The position numbers were made by a program, and so were the translations under genes. This document shows, one piece after another, positions 1-8,066 of a DNA stretch of 8,066 nucleotides. Within the stretch, counting starts at the first letter, position 1. The number at the start of each line of letters is the position of its first letter. The notes beneath the pieces were generated by a model, which saw nothing but the letters and a program-made list of their open reading frames with translations, made no database searches and had not been told where the DNA came from. This DNA is from a bacterium. GTDB lineage: Bacteria > Actinomycetota > Thermoleophilia > Solirubrobacterales > 70-9. The DNA lies in assembly GCA_002919115.1 (NCBI GenBank), contig PKER01000264.1:1-8066 (forward strand), read 5' to 3'.

Positions 1-3000
1 CCGCTGCGCGGCCCGGCGGCGATGCTCGCGCAGGCGATGAACGACAGCCGGCAGATGCCGACCGCGACCTCGTTCCGCACGCTGCCGGTCGACACGCTCG
101 ACGCCAAGCGCAAGGCGCTCAACGGCGAGCTTGCGCAGCGCGGGCTCAAGGTCTCGTTCACGCACCTGATCGCGTGGGCGATCGTGAAGGCGGCCAAGGA
201 GTGGCCGGTGATGACCCGCACCTACAGCGAGATCGACGGCAAGCCGCACGTCACCACGGGCGCGGGCGTCAACCTCGGCATCGCGGTCGACGTCGAGCGC
301 AAGGACGGCTCGCGCTCCCTGCTCGTGCCGTGCATCAAGGGCGCGGACCAGATGGACTTCGCCGCCTTCCACTCGCGCTACGAGGAGCTGATCTCGAAGA
401 CCCGCGAGAACAAGCTCACGGCCGACGACTTCCAGGGGACGAACATCACGCTCACCAACCCCGGCGGCCTGGGCACGGTGGCCTCGGTCCCGCGCCTGCT
501 CTCGGGCCAGGGCACGATCGTCGCCGTCGGCTCGATCGCCTACCCGCCCGAGTGGGCGCACGCGCCGGCCGAGAAGATCCGGATGCTCGGCATCTCGAAG
601 GTGACGACGATGACGTCCACCTACGACCACCGGATCATCCAGGGCGCCGAGTCGGGCTCGTTCCTGCGGCGGGTCGACCAGCTCCTGCAGGGCGAGGACG
701 GCTTCTACGAGGAGGTGGCCCGCTCGCTGGGCGTCTCCGAGCGCCCGGTCACGAACGCGCACCCCGCGTCGGCATCGGCGCCGCCGCTCTCGGGCGCGAC
801 CTCGGCCGACGCGCCGAGCGGCGCGGTCGTCCAGACCGAGCCCGACCGCGAGCTCCTGCAGGCGGTGCAGGCCGCGACCTCGCTGCTCAAGGCGTACCGC
901 ACCCACGGGCACCTGGCGGCGCACGTCAACCCGCTCGCCGACGAGCCGAAGGGCGATCCCGCGCTCGAGCCCGAGAACCTGAACCTGACGCCCGAGCTCA
1001 TGTCGCGGATCCCGGCGTCGATCCTGCGGATCGGCGTCGAGGGCGAGACGCTGCTCGAGGCGCTCCCGCGGATGCGCGAGGCCTACTGCGGCACGATCGC
1101 GTACCAGATCGAGCACCTCTCCTCGCACCAGCAGCGCGTCTGGCTGCGCGACATGATCGAGACCGGCCGGCACCGCAAGCCGCTGACCGACGACGAGAAG
1201 CGCCGGCTGCTCTCGCGGCTGACCGAGGTCTTCCACTTCGAGCGCTTCCTGCAGAAGACGTACATCGGCCAGAAGATGTTCTCGATCGAGGGCCTCGACG
1301 TCGTGGTCCCGATGATCGACGAGATCGTCCGCCTGGCCGCGTCCGGCGGCGCGGAGGAGGTCGTGGTCGGCATGGCCCACCGCGGCCGCCTCAGCGTCCT
1401 CGCGCACAACCTCGGCCGCTCGCCGCAGTCGATCATGGCCGAGTTCGAGGGCGCCAAGGACATCCACCGCGTGAAGGCGATCGCCGCGATCCCGCACTCG
1501 GGCACCGGCGACGTCAAATACCACTACGGCGCCGAGAACCTGGTCACCACCGAGAACGGCGACGAGATCCGGGTCCGGCTCTACCCGAACCCGTCGCACC
1601 TCGAGTACGTCGACCCGGTGGTCACCGGCGCCGCGCGCGCCTCGCAGACCGAGCACTCCGGGCCGAAGCTCCACCACGACCCGAAGACCGCCCTGCCGCT
1701 GCTTCTGCACGGCGACGCGGCCTTCCCGGGCCAGGGCGTGGTGGCCGAGACGCTGAACCTGCAGTCGATCGACGGCTACTCGACCGGCGGCACCGTCCAC
1801 ATCATCACCAACAACCAGGTGGGCTTCACGACGGACCCGCACGAGGGCCGCTCGACCCCGTACGCGGCCGACCTGGCGAAGGGCTTCAACTGCCCGCTGA
1901 TCCACGTGAACGCCGACGATCCCGAGGCGTGCATCGCGGCCGTGCGGCTGGCGATGGCGTACCGCGAGCGCTTCGGCCGGGACGTGGTGATCGACGTGAT
2001 CGGCTACCGCCGCTACGGGCACAACGAGACGGACGAGCCCGCCTACACGCAGCCCACGATGGCGGCGAAGATCAAGAGCCACCCGCCGGTCTCCGAGCTG
2101 TACGCCGAGCGGCTGGTCAAGGAGGGCATCGTCACGCCCGACGACGTCGAGGCCGACGCGAAGCGGCGCCTCGAGGAGCTCTCGCGGGCCCACAAGGACC
2201 TGCGGGCGAAGATGGAGTCGGGCGAGTACGAGGACCCGACCTCGACCCACATCGGCACCGGCGAGCTCGACCGGACCCGCTCGCCCGAGGTCGAGACGGC
2301 CGTGCCCGAGCGCCGGCTGCGCGAGCTCAACGAGCACCTCCTGCAGGTGCCCGACGGCTTCGCCATCCACCGCAAGCTGCGCAAGCCGCTCGAGCGGCGC
2401 CGCGACGTGCTCGAAGAGGGCCCGATCGAGTGGGGCCACGCCGAGGCGCTCGCGTTCGCGTCGCTGCTCACGGAGGGCACGCACATCCGCCTGACCGGCC
2501 AGGACAGCGAGCGCGGCACGTTCTCGAACCGCCACCTCGTCCTCCACGACGAGAAGACCGGGCTCAAGTACGCGCCGATCCAGAACCTGCCCGGCGCGCT
2601 GGCCCCGTTCGAGATCCACAACAGCCCGCTGTCGGAGAACGCCTGCCTCGGCTTCGAGTACGGGTACTCCGCGGCCTCGCCGGAGAGCCTCGTGCTCTGG
2701 GAGGCGCAGTTCGGCGACTTCGCCAACGGCGCGCAGGTGATCATCGACAGCTTCATCGCCGCCGGCGAGGCGAAGTGGGGCCAGACGACGCGGCTCACGC
2801 TGCTTCTGCCGCACGGCTACGAGGGTTCGGGCCCCGAGCACTCGAGCGCGCGCATCGAGCGCTTCATCCAGCTCGCCGCCGAGGGCAACATGCGGCTCGC
2901 GAACCCGACGACGGCCGCGCAGTACTTCCACCTGCTGCGCCGCCAGGCCCGGATCGCGAAGCCGCGGCCGCTGGTGATCTTCACCCCGAAGGGCCTGCTG

Positions 3001-3456
3001 CGCCTGCCCGCCGCGAGCTCGAAGCTCTCCGACCTCACGAACGGCACGTTCCGGTTCGTGATCGAGGACCCGCGCGCCGCCGGCCGCGAGGAGGAGATCA
3101 CGCGGCTCGTGCTGTGCTCGGGGAAGATCTACTACGACCTCGACTCGCACGAGCGCCGCGAGCAGGCCGGCTCGGTCGCGATCGCCCGGGTCGAGCTGCT
3201 CTACCCGTGGCCGCGCGACCAGATCCAGACGCTCATCGCGCGCTACCCGAACCTCAAGGAGATCCTCTGGGTCCAGGAGGAGCCCAAGAACATGGGCGCG
3301 TGGAGCGTGATGGCGCGGCGTATGCCCGAGCTCGTGCCCCAGGGCGTCCGCTTCGGCTACGTCGGGCGCCCGCAGCGCGCGAGCCCGAGCGAGGGCTACC
3401 CGGCGGCGCACCGCTCCGAGCAGGAGCGGATCGTGCTCACCGCGCTGTCGGCGTAG
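1..3456 (+). CDS. kgd: Multifunctional 2-oxoglutarate dehydrogenase E1 / E2-type succinyltransferase (Kgd/OdhA type), 5'-truncated by the window edge
   Basis: The enzyme decarboxylates 2-oxoglutarate with thiamine diphosphate (ThDP) in the TCA cycle. It is the cytosolic E1o subunit, and its fused acyltransferase domain works with a lipoyl-bearing E2 encoded elsewhere. Numbering codons from base 1, the E2 catalytic domain covers about codons 1-230 and has the motif DHRIIQG at 625-645 (His codon 210). An Ala/Ser/Pro-rich linker follows at about 751-846. The E1 part then shows GMAHRGRL (from 1369), NPSHLEYVDPVV, the ThDP/Mg motif HGDAAF (1708-1725) with NNQ (1810-1818), YRRYGHNETDEP, GQDSERGTFSNRH, VLWEAQFGDFANGAQ, PHGYEGSGPEHSSARIERF and, near the end, VQEEPKNMGAW. 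The frame is open from base 1, and PLRGPAA at the edge matches an internal part of mycobacterial Kgd. The ATG at 22 is therefore probably not the real start; roughly 100 N-terminal residues are likely missing. In relatives the activity is inhibited by the FHA protein GarA/OdhI, which is not seen here. A terminator follows the stop. Confidence 0.96.
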   Translation, partial: PLRGPAAMLAQAMNDSRQMPTATSFRTLPVDTLDAKRKALNGELAQRGLKVSFTHLIAWAIVKAAKEWPVMTRTYSEIDGKPHVTTGAGVNLGIAVDVERKDGSRSLLVPCIKGADQMDFAAFHSRYEELISKTRENKLTADDFQGTNITLTNPGGLGTVASVPRLLSGQGTIVAVGSIAYPPEWAHAPAEKIRMLGISKVTTMTSTYDHRIIQGAESGSFLRRVDQLLQGEDGFYEEVARSLGVSERPVTNAHPASASAPPLSGATSADAPSGAVVQTEPDRELLQAVQAATSLLKAYRTHGHLAAHVNPLADEPKGDPALEPENLNLTPELMSRIPASILRIGVEGETLLEALPRMREAYCGTIAYQIEHLSSHQQRVWLRDMIETGRHRKPLTDDEKRRLLSRLTEVFHFERFLQKTYIGQKMFSIEGLDVVVPMIDEIVRLAASGGAEEVVVGMAHRGRLSVLAHNLGRSPQSIMAEFEGAKDIHRVKAIAAIPHSGTGDVKYHYGAENLVTTENGDEIRVRLYPNPSHLEYVDPVVTGAARASQTEHSGPKLHHDPKTALPLLLHGDAAFPGQGVVAETLNLQSIDGYSTGGTVHIITNNQVGFTTDPHEGRSTPYAADLAKGFNCPLIHVNADDPEACIAAVRLAMAYRERFGRDVVIDVIGYRRYGHNETDEPAYTQPTMAAKIKSHPPVSELYAERLVKEGIVTPDDVEADAKRRLEELSRAHKDLRAKMESGEYEDPTSTHIGTGELDRTRSPEVETAVPERRLRELNEHLLQVPDGFAIHRKLRKPLERRRDVLEEGPIEWGHAEALAFASLLTEGTHIRLTGQDSERGTFSNRHLVLHDEKTGLKYAPIQNLPGALAPFEIHNSPLSENACLGFEYGYSAASPESLVLWEAQFGDFANGAQVIIDSFIAAGEAKWGQTTRLTLLLPHGYEGSGPEHSSARIERFIQLAAEGNMRLANPTTAAQYFHLLRRQARIAKPRPLVIFTPKGLLRLPAASSKLSDLTNGTFRFVIEDPRAAGREEEITRLVLCSGKIYYDLDSHERREQAGSVAIARVELLYPWPRDQIQTLIARYPNLKEILWVQEEPKNMGAWSVMARRMPELVPQGVRFGYVGRPQRASPSEGYPAAHRSEQERIVLTALSA

Positions 3457-3482
3457 CCGCGGAAGGCGAAGGGATTCCCGAG

Positions 3483-3511
3483 GCGCCCGCGCAACGCGGG
3501 CGCTTCACTTT
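3483..3511 (+). terminator. Intrinsic terminator of kgd
   Basis: A perfect 9-bp GC stem, GCGCCCGCG (3483-3491) with CGCGGGCGC (3495-3503), closes a CAA loop and is followed by the T-rich tail TTCACTTT (3504-3511). It begins 27 bases after the kgd stop codon, the expected place for a rho-independent terminator. The tail is interrupted by C and A, so it is weaker than a pure U-tract. It suggests the downstream DUF3817 gene is transcribed separately. Confidence 0.65.
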
Positions 3512-3562
3512 CCGGGGCCGCCGCGGGGGCGGCGCCACGCGGCGCGGGCGGGGGCGCGCGGC

Positions 3563-3568
3563 TAGGTT
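3563..3568 (+). promoter_or_regulatory. Candidate -10 box (TAGGTT) for a leaderless DUF3817 mRNA
   Basis: TAGGTT fits the actinobacterial -10 consensus TANNNT and ends only 7 bases before the ATG at 3576. Transcription would then start at or almost at the start codon, as in the leaderless mRNAs common in Actinobacteria. No good -35 is visible at the usual distance. The only Shine-Dalgarno-like sequence is the AGG inside the same box, so the two readings compete. Confidence 0.35.
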
Positions 3569-3575
3569 TGCGGTG

Positions 3576-3932
3576 ATGACGAGCCCCGCCCAATCGGCGT
3601 CGCCCTCGCGGCCCGAGCGGCCGAGCGACGTTCTGCGCCGGCCCAAGCCCGGCCCGCTCTTCAGGGTCGTGAAGGTCGTGTCCTGGATCGAGCTGGTCCT
3701 GTTCGGGATCCTGCTCGTCGTCTGGCTCGCGCCCGGGATGGAGCACGAGACCTTCTACGCCGGCATGGCGCATGGGATCGGGTTCATCGCGCTCGCGCTG
3801 TTGATCTGGGTTGCGGTGCTGCGCCGCGAGGCGCCCTACACGCTGCTCGCGGCCACGCTCACGCCCGTCGGGCCCGTCGGGAGCCTGATCGCGATCGAGG
3901 TGATCGAGCGCAAGTACGGCGAACCGGCTTAG
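3576..3932 (+). CDS. DUF3817-family small integral membrane protein
   Basis: This 118-residue protein has no known biochemical function. A basic, proline-rich, probably cytoplasmic N-terminus (about residues 1-30) precedes three hydrophobic helices at about 33-52 (VSWIELVLFGILLVVWLAP), 61-82 and 88-109. The conserved-looking polar residues are a Glu inside helix 1 (E39), the AHG motif at the start of helix 2 (H66), and Glu near the end of helix 3 before the ERKYG tail. This pattern of a buried Glu, AHG and a closing hydrophobic-Glu stretch matches my memory of DUF3817 (PF12823), where proteins are usually about 90-120 residues. The ATG at 3576 is chosen because of the adjacent -10 box; the GTG immediately before it (3573) is an alternative. 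It lies 119 bases downstream of kgd and beyond a terminator, so it is probably its own transcription unit. Nothing ties it functionally to the TCA-cycle genes. Confidence 0.85.
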   Translation: MTSPAQSASPSRPERPSDVLRRPKPGPLFRVVKVVSWIELVLFGILLVVWLAPGMEHETFYAGMAHGIGFIALALLIWVAVLRREAPYTLLAATLTPVGPVGSLIAIEVIERKYGEPA

Positions 3933-3990
3933 GCAAAAGCCCTGCTCAGCGGGGGTGAGAAGGCTGCGGGCGACGGTGATGGAACCGCTA

Positions 3991-4020
3991 TTGACACGGC
4001 GGACACGCATGGGCAAGAAT
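3991..4020 (+). promoter_or_regulatory. Candidate promoter TTGACA-N18-AAGAAT
   Basis: A perfect -35 hexamer TTGACA (3991-3996) is followed after 18 bases by AAGAAT (4015-4020), which matches TATAAT at 4 of 6 positions. Transcription would start near 4027 and run rightward into a hairpin-rich region with no gene, antisense to nothing until the acnA 3' end. A perfect TTGACA stands out in such GC-rich DNA, but the -10 is mediocre and the spacer is on the long side. Confidence 0.35.
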
Positions 4021-4026
4021 GAGCGC

Positions 4027-4242
4027 GACCCGCGCAGGGAGCGAGAGAGAAGGGACTTGCAAGGCTCGTCCCCGGCCAGTCCCGCCTCCGGGGACGATCG
4101 CGTCGGCATCCCTCCCTGGCTACCGACGCGCTAGGCGGTGGCGCGGGCCGTGTGGACCCCCTGCCTCCCACGGCCCCGCCCCGCCCTTTCCGTGTTTCGG
4201 GGCCTGCAGAGCCAGGCCTGGGCGTCCGCCCAGGCCCGAAAC
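4027..4242 (+). ncRNA. Candidate structured RNA with C-rich loop hairpins
   Basis: Downstream of the promoter candidate come three perfect stem-loops almost back to back. The first is a 10-bp stem, 4066-4075 with 4088-4097, and a 12-nt loop. The second is an 8-bp stem, 4099-4106 with 4123-4130, and a 16-nt loop. The third is an 8-bp stem, 4145-4152 with 4169-4176, and a 16-nt loop. On the + strand all three loops are C-rich; the second contains CCCTCCC and the third CCCCCTGCCTCC, both able to pair with GGAGG-type ribosome binding sites. This recalls actinobacterial C-rich small RNAs such as 6C RNA, but the loops lack the defining run of six C, so I do not assign it to that family. The 3' end is unknown; the nested hairpin at 4194-4242 could close it. 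It may instead be only the 3' UTR and terminators of acnA read from the other strand. Confidence 0.3.
4194..4242. terminator. Nested hairpin, possible bidirectional terminator
   Basis: Two mutually exclusive structures share the same 3' arm. The inner one is a perfect 10-bp inverted repeat, GGCCTGGGCG (4215-4224) with CGCCCAGGCC (4227-4236). The outer one pairs 4194-4206 with 4231-4242 through 12 base pairs and one bulged G, with GTTTCGG at the 5' foot and CCGAAAC at the 3' foot. Its place between convergent genes suits a terminator usable from both sides, but neither side has a real U-tract. Confidence 0.3.
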
Positions 4243-4256
4243 CGCGCGCCACTACA

Positions 4257-4301
4257 AGTGAGGCGGATTTGTTCGGCTATATCGAACAAATCCGCCTCAC
4301 T
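4257..4301. repeat. Perfect 45-nt palindromic element (19-bp stem, 7-nt loop)
   Basis: AGTGAGGCGGATTTGTTCG (4257-4275) and its exact reverse complement (4283-4301) flank the 7-base spacer GCTATAT. Pairing stops abruptly at both outer ends. The arms are clearly less GC-rich than the surroundings. It begins 70 bases beyond the acnA stop codon on that gene's strand, so it could act as a 3'-end stabiliser or terminator for acnA, though no U-tract follows on either strand. A dispersed palindromic repeat is an equally good reading and needs a whole-genome comparison. Confidence 0.8.
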
Positions 4302-4342
4302 CGGGTTGGCGGGCGGTTTCGTGCCGTCCCGACCGGCGACCG

Positions 4343-4362
4343 CAGCCGCCAGCTGGCGGCTG
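4343..4362 (-). repeat. 20-bp perfect palindrome at the acnA 3' end
   Basis: The sequence CAGCCGCCAGCTGGCGGCTG is its own reverse complement and lies 9 bases past the acnA stop codon. On the + strand the CTGGCGG unit repeats again at 4360-4369, giving tandem heptamers that allow alternative hairpins. It could be the stem of the acnA terminator, but there is no U-rich tail and a self-complementary centre makes a poor loop, so the terminator role is uncertain. Confidence 0.5.
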
Positions 4363-4371
4363 GCGGCTGGC

Positions 4372-7200
<2,829 letters not shown>

Positions 7201-7202
7201 AG

Positions 7203-7206
7203 CTCC
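7203..7206 (-). promoter_or_regulatory. acnA: Ribosome binding site of acnA, short spacing
   Basis: On the minus strand GGAG is separated from the acnA ATG by only two bases (CT). This is shorter than the usual 5-9 but is the only Shine-Dalgarno-like sequence close to this start. The start is supported independently by the N-terminal match to other aconitases. Confidence 0.4.
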
Positions 7207-7210
7207 AGTA

Positions 7211-7238
7211 TTCCGCTAACCGCAATAGAAGTGCGGAA
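7211..7238. promoter_or_regulatory. Dyad TTCCGC-N16-GCGGAA in the acnA upstream region
   Basis: TTCCGC (7211-7216) and its reverse complement GCGGAA (7233-7238) are separated by 16 bases, starting 10 bases upstream of the acnA start codon. The centre-to-centre distance of 22 bp, about two helical turns, would suit a dimeric regulator, or the dyad could fold in the acnA leader. The arms are only six bases, so chance is possible. Confidence 0.25.
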
Positions 7239-7257
7239 AAGAGCCTCCGCAGCCACA

Positions 7258-7302
7258 ACGTTCAGCCCTGGTATTCGAAATTCGACGACTACGGCTGAAC
7301 GT
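7258..7302. repeat. 45-bp imperfect palindrome, copy 1
   Basis: The unit begins ACGTTCAGCCCTGGT and ends GGCTGAACGT. Folding around the central base 7280, 18 of 22 positions in each arm are complementary, including the outer ten. It contains TTCGAA near the middle. It matches copy 2 at 37 of 45 positions in the same orientation. Confidence 0.85.
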
Positions 7303-7319
7303 GGCGCCGGGCCCGCGGG

Positions 7320-7364
7320 ACGTTCAGCCCACGTGTTCGGAAAACGACGACCAGGGCTGAACGT
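7320..7364. repeat. 45-bp imperfect palindrome, copy 2
   Basis: The unit has the same length and same ten outer bases at each end as copy 1 (ACGTTCAGCC and GGCTGAACGT). Its inner part is less symmetrical (16 of 22 arm positions pair) and includes CACGTG and CGACGACCAGGG. It ends five bases before the candidate -35 box of the downstream dehydrogenase gene, a position where a bound protein could affect RNA polymerase. Confidence 0.85.
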
Positions 7365-7368
7365 GCGG

Positions 7369-7395
7369 TTGGGACGGGTCTCGCGCTGGTACGTT
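7369..7395 (+). promoter_or_regulatory. Candidate promoter of the short-chain dehydrogenase gene, leaderless type
   Basis: TACGTT (7390-7395) fits the actinobacterial -10 consensus TANNNT and ends 8 bases before the ATG at 7404, so the mRNA would begin close to the start codon. TTGGGA (7369-7374) is a 4-of-6 -35 match at a short 15-base spacing. No purine-rich Shine-Dalgarno sequence precedes this start, which agrees with leaderless translation. Confidence 0.45.
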
Positions 7396-7403
7396 GCCGC
7401 TCG

Positions 7404-8066
7404 ATGAAGCTGGCTGGAGCCACCGTCCTGCTCACGGGCGCCACCGGAGGCCTGGGCCGCGCGATCGCCGCGGGCCTCGCCGAGCGCGGCGCCCGGCTCG
7501 TGCTGAGCTCGCGCAAGGGCCCCGAGCTGGAGCAGCTCGCAGCCGAGCTGCCCGGCGAGGGCCATCGCGCGGTCGTGAGCGACCTCGCCGAGCCCGAGGC
7601 CGCGCTGCGGCTGGTCGCCGAGGCCGGCGAGATCGACGTCTTGGTCGCCAACGCCGGGCTGCCCGCCTCGGGCCGGATCGAGGACATGGACCGCATCCAC
7701 ATCGAGCGGGCGCTGCGCGTGAACCTCGAGGCCCCGATCCTGATGACCCACGCGCTGCTCGAGCCCATGCGGGCGCGCGGGCGCGGGCACTTCGTCTACG
7801 TCTCGTCGCTGAACGGCATCGCCGCGACCGCGCGCGCCGCGCTGTACTCGGGCACGAAGTTCGGGCTGCGCGGGTTCGCGCTCGGCCTGCGCGAGGACCT
7901 CCGCGACACGCCGCTCAGCGCGTCCGTCGTCCTGCCGGGCCTGATCCGCGACGCGGGCATGTTCGCCGACTCCGGCGTGAAGGCGCCCGCGCTGGGCGGC
8001 ACCGGAACGCCCGGGCAGGTCGCCGACGCGGTGGTCGCGGCGATCGAGCGCGACCGCGCCGAGATC
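7404..8066 (+). CDS. Short-chain dehydrogenase/reductase (SDR), 3'-truncated by the window edge
   Basis: This is an NAD(P)-dependent oxidoreductase of the classical SDR superfamily; the substrate cannot be told from sequence. The 221 residues present, of perhaps 240-270, show the Rossmann-fold glycine motif TGATGGLG at 11-18, with a Ser-Ser-Arg after strand 2 (35-37) whose basic residue suggests NADP preference. They also show SDL at 59-61, the structural NAG motif (83-85), Asn107 (VNLEAP), the catalytic Ser135, Tyr148 and Lys152 (YSGTK), and PGLIRDAGMF (178-187) after strand 6. The frame has no stop before the window ends. The ATG at 7404 places the glycine motif at the normal distance from the N-terminus and directly follows the promoter candidate. 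The gene is divergent from acnA across a 203-bp region rich in palindromes. No pathway link to the TCA-cycle genes is evident. Confidence 0.93.
   Translation, partial: MKLAGATVLLTGATGGLGRAIAAGLAERGARLVLSSRKGPELEQLAAELPGEGHRAVVSDLAEPEAALRLVAEAGEIDVLVANAGLPASGRIEDMDRIHIERALRVNLEAPILMTHALLEPMRARGRGHFVYVSSLNGIAATARAALYSGTKFGLRGFALGLREDLRDTPLSASVVLPGLIRDAGMFADSGVKAPALGGTGTPGQVADAVVAAIERDRAEI

Larger units (their letters stand above)
3933..4371. other. 439-bp convergent non-coding region with many hairpins
   Basis: This region separates the 3' ends of the DUF3817 gene (+) and acnA (-). Reading frames through it translate to Arg/Pro/Ala-rich, low-complexity products with no domain pattern, and I do not regard them as genes. 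It contains in order a TTGACA-type promoter candidate, a purine-rich stretch (about 4035-4055), three perfect hairpins with C-rich loops, a larger nested hairpin, a 45-nt perfect palindrome and a 20-bp palindrome next to the acnA stop. The structured elements are entered separately. Bases 3933-3990 show nothing clear. Confidence 0.8.
7258..7364. repeat. 107-bp composite palindromic element with 15-bp terminal inverted repeats
   Basis: The block consists of two 45-bp palindromes around a 17-bp GC-only spacer (7303-7319), which itself contains GGCGCC and CCCGCGGG. Its outermost 15 bases, ACGTTCAGCCCTGGT (7258-7272) and ACCAGGGCTGAACGT (7350-7364), are perfectly complementary, so the whole block can fold back on itself or form two separate cruciforms. 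No target-site duplication is visible in the flanks and there is no internal gene. It fills most of the acnA/dehydrogenase divergent region, so it may be a regulatory site or a short non-autonomous REP/MITE-like repeat. Confidence 0.75.

Noticed and set aside
3514..3554. Possible G-quadruplex of four G-runs upstream of the DUF3817 gene.
   Set aside because: One loop would be 16 bases and the region is GC-rich enough to form competing hairpins; the evidence is too weak.
174..3932. A single 1252-codon open frame running through kgd in another frame and into the DUF3817 gene.
   Set aside because: Within kgd it translates to Arg/Pro/Gly/Ala-rich sequence with no domains, an effect of GC-rich third positions. 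Only its last 118 codons (from 3576) look like a real protein.
3396..4109. A 237-codon minus-strand frame across the kgd end and the DUF3817 gene.
   Set aside because: It overlaps two well-supported genes antisense and has no domain features.
4066..4176. Assignment of the hairpin cluster to 6C RNA.
   Set aside because: The loops are C-rich but none has the uninterrupted run of six C that defines 6C RNA.
4019..4261. An 80-codon frame starting just after the TTGACA promoter candidate.
   Set aside because: The ATG overlaps the putative -10 box, there is no ribosome binding site, and the product is Arg/Pro-rich low complexity crossing all three C-rich hairpins.
7201..7403. CRISPR-like repeat-spacer interpretation of the two 45-bp repeats.
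   Set aside because: Only two units are present, they are imperfect, palindromic over their full length, the 17-bp spacer is GC-only, and no cas genes are nearby.

Overview
The window is uniformly GC-rich, with G or C in most third codon positions, and looks like chromosomal DNA of an actinomycete-type bacterium (Actinomycetota). The main reason is the first gene: its E2-type succinyltransferase domain is fused directly to a 2-oxoglutarate dehydrogenase E1 enzyme without a lipoyl domain. This is the Kgd/OdhA architecture typical of that phylum. A DUF3817 membrane protein and an aconitase closely resembling mycobacterial Acn agree with this. A deeper lineage such as Thermoleophilia is possible, but that is only an impression.

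Layout. Bases 1-3456 (+) hold a 5'-truncated kgd/odhA gene, followed by a strong intrinsic terminator (3483-3511). Bases 3576-3932 (+) encode a small three-helix DUF3817 membrane protein, with a TANNNT -10 box so close to the start codon that its mRNA may be leaderless. Bases 3933-4371 have no convincing gene. They separate convergent genes and hold a TTGACA promoter candidate followed by a run of perfect hairpins, the first three with C-rich loops, then a perfect 19-bp-stem palindrome. Bases 4372-7200 (-) encode a complete aconitase, acnA. Bases 7201-7403, between the divergent acnA and short-chain dehydrogenase genes, carry a 107-bp block of two related 45-bp palindromes bounded by perfect 15-bp inverted repeats. 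Bases 7404-8066 (+) hold the start of a short-chain dehydrogenase/reductase gene that runs off the window.

Function. Aconitase (citrate to isocitrate) and the 2-oxoglutarate dehydrogenase component (2-oxoglutarate towards succinyl-CoA) act two steps apart in the oxidative TCA cycle, so the window is a small central-carbon neighbourhood. The genes face each other and are not one operon. The proteins belong to known families. The least explained parts are the two non-coding regions: the possible structured RNA at about 4027-4242 and the palindromic elements at 4257-4301 and 7258-7364. No mobile-element gene, CRISPR array, tRNA or rRNA was seen.
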